Of a DNA stretch of 13,866 nt, positions 13,694 through 13,866 are shown in pieces. The notes below the pieces were generated by a model that did no database searches, had not been told where the DNA came from, and saw only the letters and a list, made by a program, of their open reading frames with translations. The stretch's first letter is position 1; every line of letters starts with the position of its first letter. The stretch covers positions 1 to 13,866 of the forward strand of contig PKER01000307.1 in the NCBI GenBank assembly GCA_002919115.1, in the 5' to 3' direction. The DNA is from a bacterium (GTDB lineage: Bacteria; Actinomycetota; Thermoleophilia; Solirubrobacterales; 70-9). The translations under genes were made by a program, and so were the position numbers.

Positions 13694-13866
13694 GTCACCG
13701 CCCTCCGGCGTGCGAGCGACTTGGCGACCGGCCACAGCGAGGCCACCGCGGCGCCGGCGGCGACCGCGCCGGACCCGGCGAGCAGGCCGCCTTCGAGCGG
13801 CATGAGGCCCATGATCCCGGCGCCCACCGCGCGCTTGATCCGGCCCGGCGAGGGGTCGCGGGCCAC
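13690..13866 (-). CDS. eboC: EboC-like UbiA-family prenyltransferase, C-terminal end only
   Basis: Partial gene: only the last 58 codons lie in the window and the 5' part is beyond the right edge. The fragment reads GRIKRAVGAGIMGLMPLEGG, then a hydrophobic Ala/Gly-rich helix and LWPVAKSLARRRAVT. This matches the terminal block of EboC / SCO3242-type prenyltransferases (VGAGI.G..PL...ARR form, recalled from the family). EboC proteins are membrane-embedded UbiA relatives thought to act on a polyprenyl or lipid carrier. The stop overlaps the start of the next gene by 4 nt, and position in the operon agrees. The short length limits certainty; the Asp-rich UbiA active-site motifs would be in the missing portion. 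Confidence 0.7.
   Translation of the reverse strand: MARDPSPGRIKRAVGAGIMGLMPLEGGLLAGSGAVAAGAAVASLWPVAKSLARRRAVT

Noticed and set aside
8692..13866. EboB as a TatD-type DNase, and the cluster as a DNA-repair or defence locus
   Set aside because: TatD homology and AP-endonuclease-like barrels could suggest DNA processing, but the EboA, EboE and EboC context and EboB-specific sequence blocks point to small-molecule metabolism. No nuclease, helicase or defence sensor domain is seen.
45..13866. Functional link between the sugar-uptake operon and the Ebo-type cluster
   Set aside because: They are convergent, separated by the ROK gene and a hairpin-rich gap, and share no visible promoter motif. 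Adjacency alone is not evidence of a joint pathway.

Overview
This is a high-GC (roughly 70% by eye) window with the compact operon style of Actinomycetota: 4-nt ATGA/GTGA gene overlaps, frequent GTG/TTG starts, and promoters placed so close to start codons that the transcripts look leaderless. A Thermoleophilia-type or other high-GC actinobacterium fits, but that placement is inference. No rRNA, tRNA, transposon, integrase or CRISPR is visible.

Region 1 (about 45-7184, minus strand) is a six-gene sugar or polyol uptake and metabolism operon. In transcription order it encodes a Gfo/Idh/MocA NAD(P)-dependent oxidoreductase, a xylose-isomerase-like TIM-barrel isomerase/epimerase, a double-domain RbsA-type ATPase, two different RbsC-type permeases, and a lipoprotein RbsB-type sugar-binding protein in last place. 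Region 2 (7185-7319) is a 135-bp divergent promoter region with a perfect 8-bp inverted repeat. It separates this operon from region 3 (7320-8531, plus strand), a ROK-family transcriptional regulator that is the obvious candidate regulator of the sugar operon.

Region 4 (8532-8691) is a convergent intergenic segment packed with hairpins, probably a two-way terminator zone. Region 5 (8692-13866, minus strand, running off the right edge) is an Ebo/EDB-type cluster. In transcription order it holds the C-terminal end of an EboC-like UbiA prenyltransferase, a TIM-barrel isomerase, EboA, the TatD-like hydrolase EboB, the TIM-barrel protein EboE, and the alkaline-phosphatase-superfamily protein EboF. 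Related clusters in cyanobacteria and pseudomonads are linked to trafficking or making of secreted small molecules (scytonemin monomer export; nematode repellence), but the chemistry is unsolved. No 3-dehydroquinate-synthase-like EboD is present in the window. An extra isomerase occupies part of the cluster instead, which makes this an actinobacterial variant and the most interesting part of the window.

The two operons converge and have separate promoters, so nothing in the sequence ties them together functionally.
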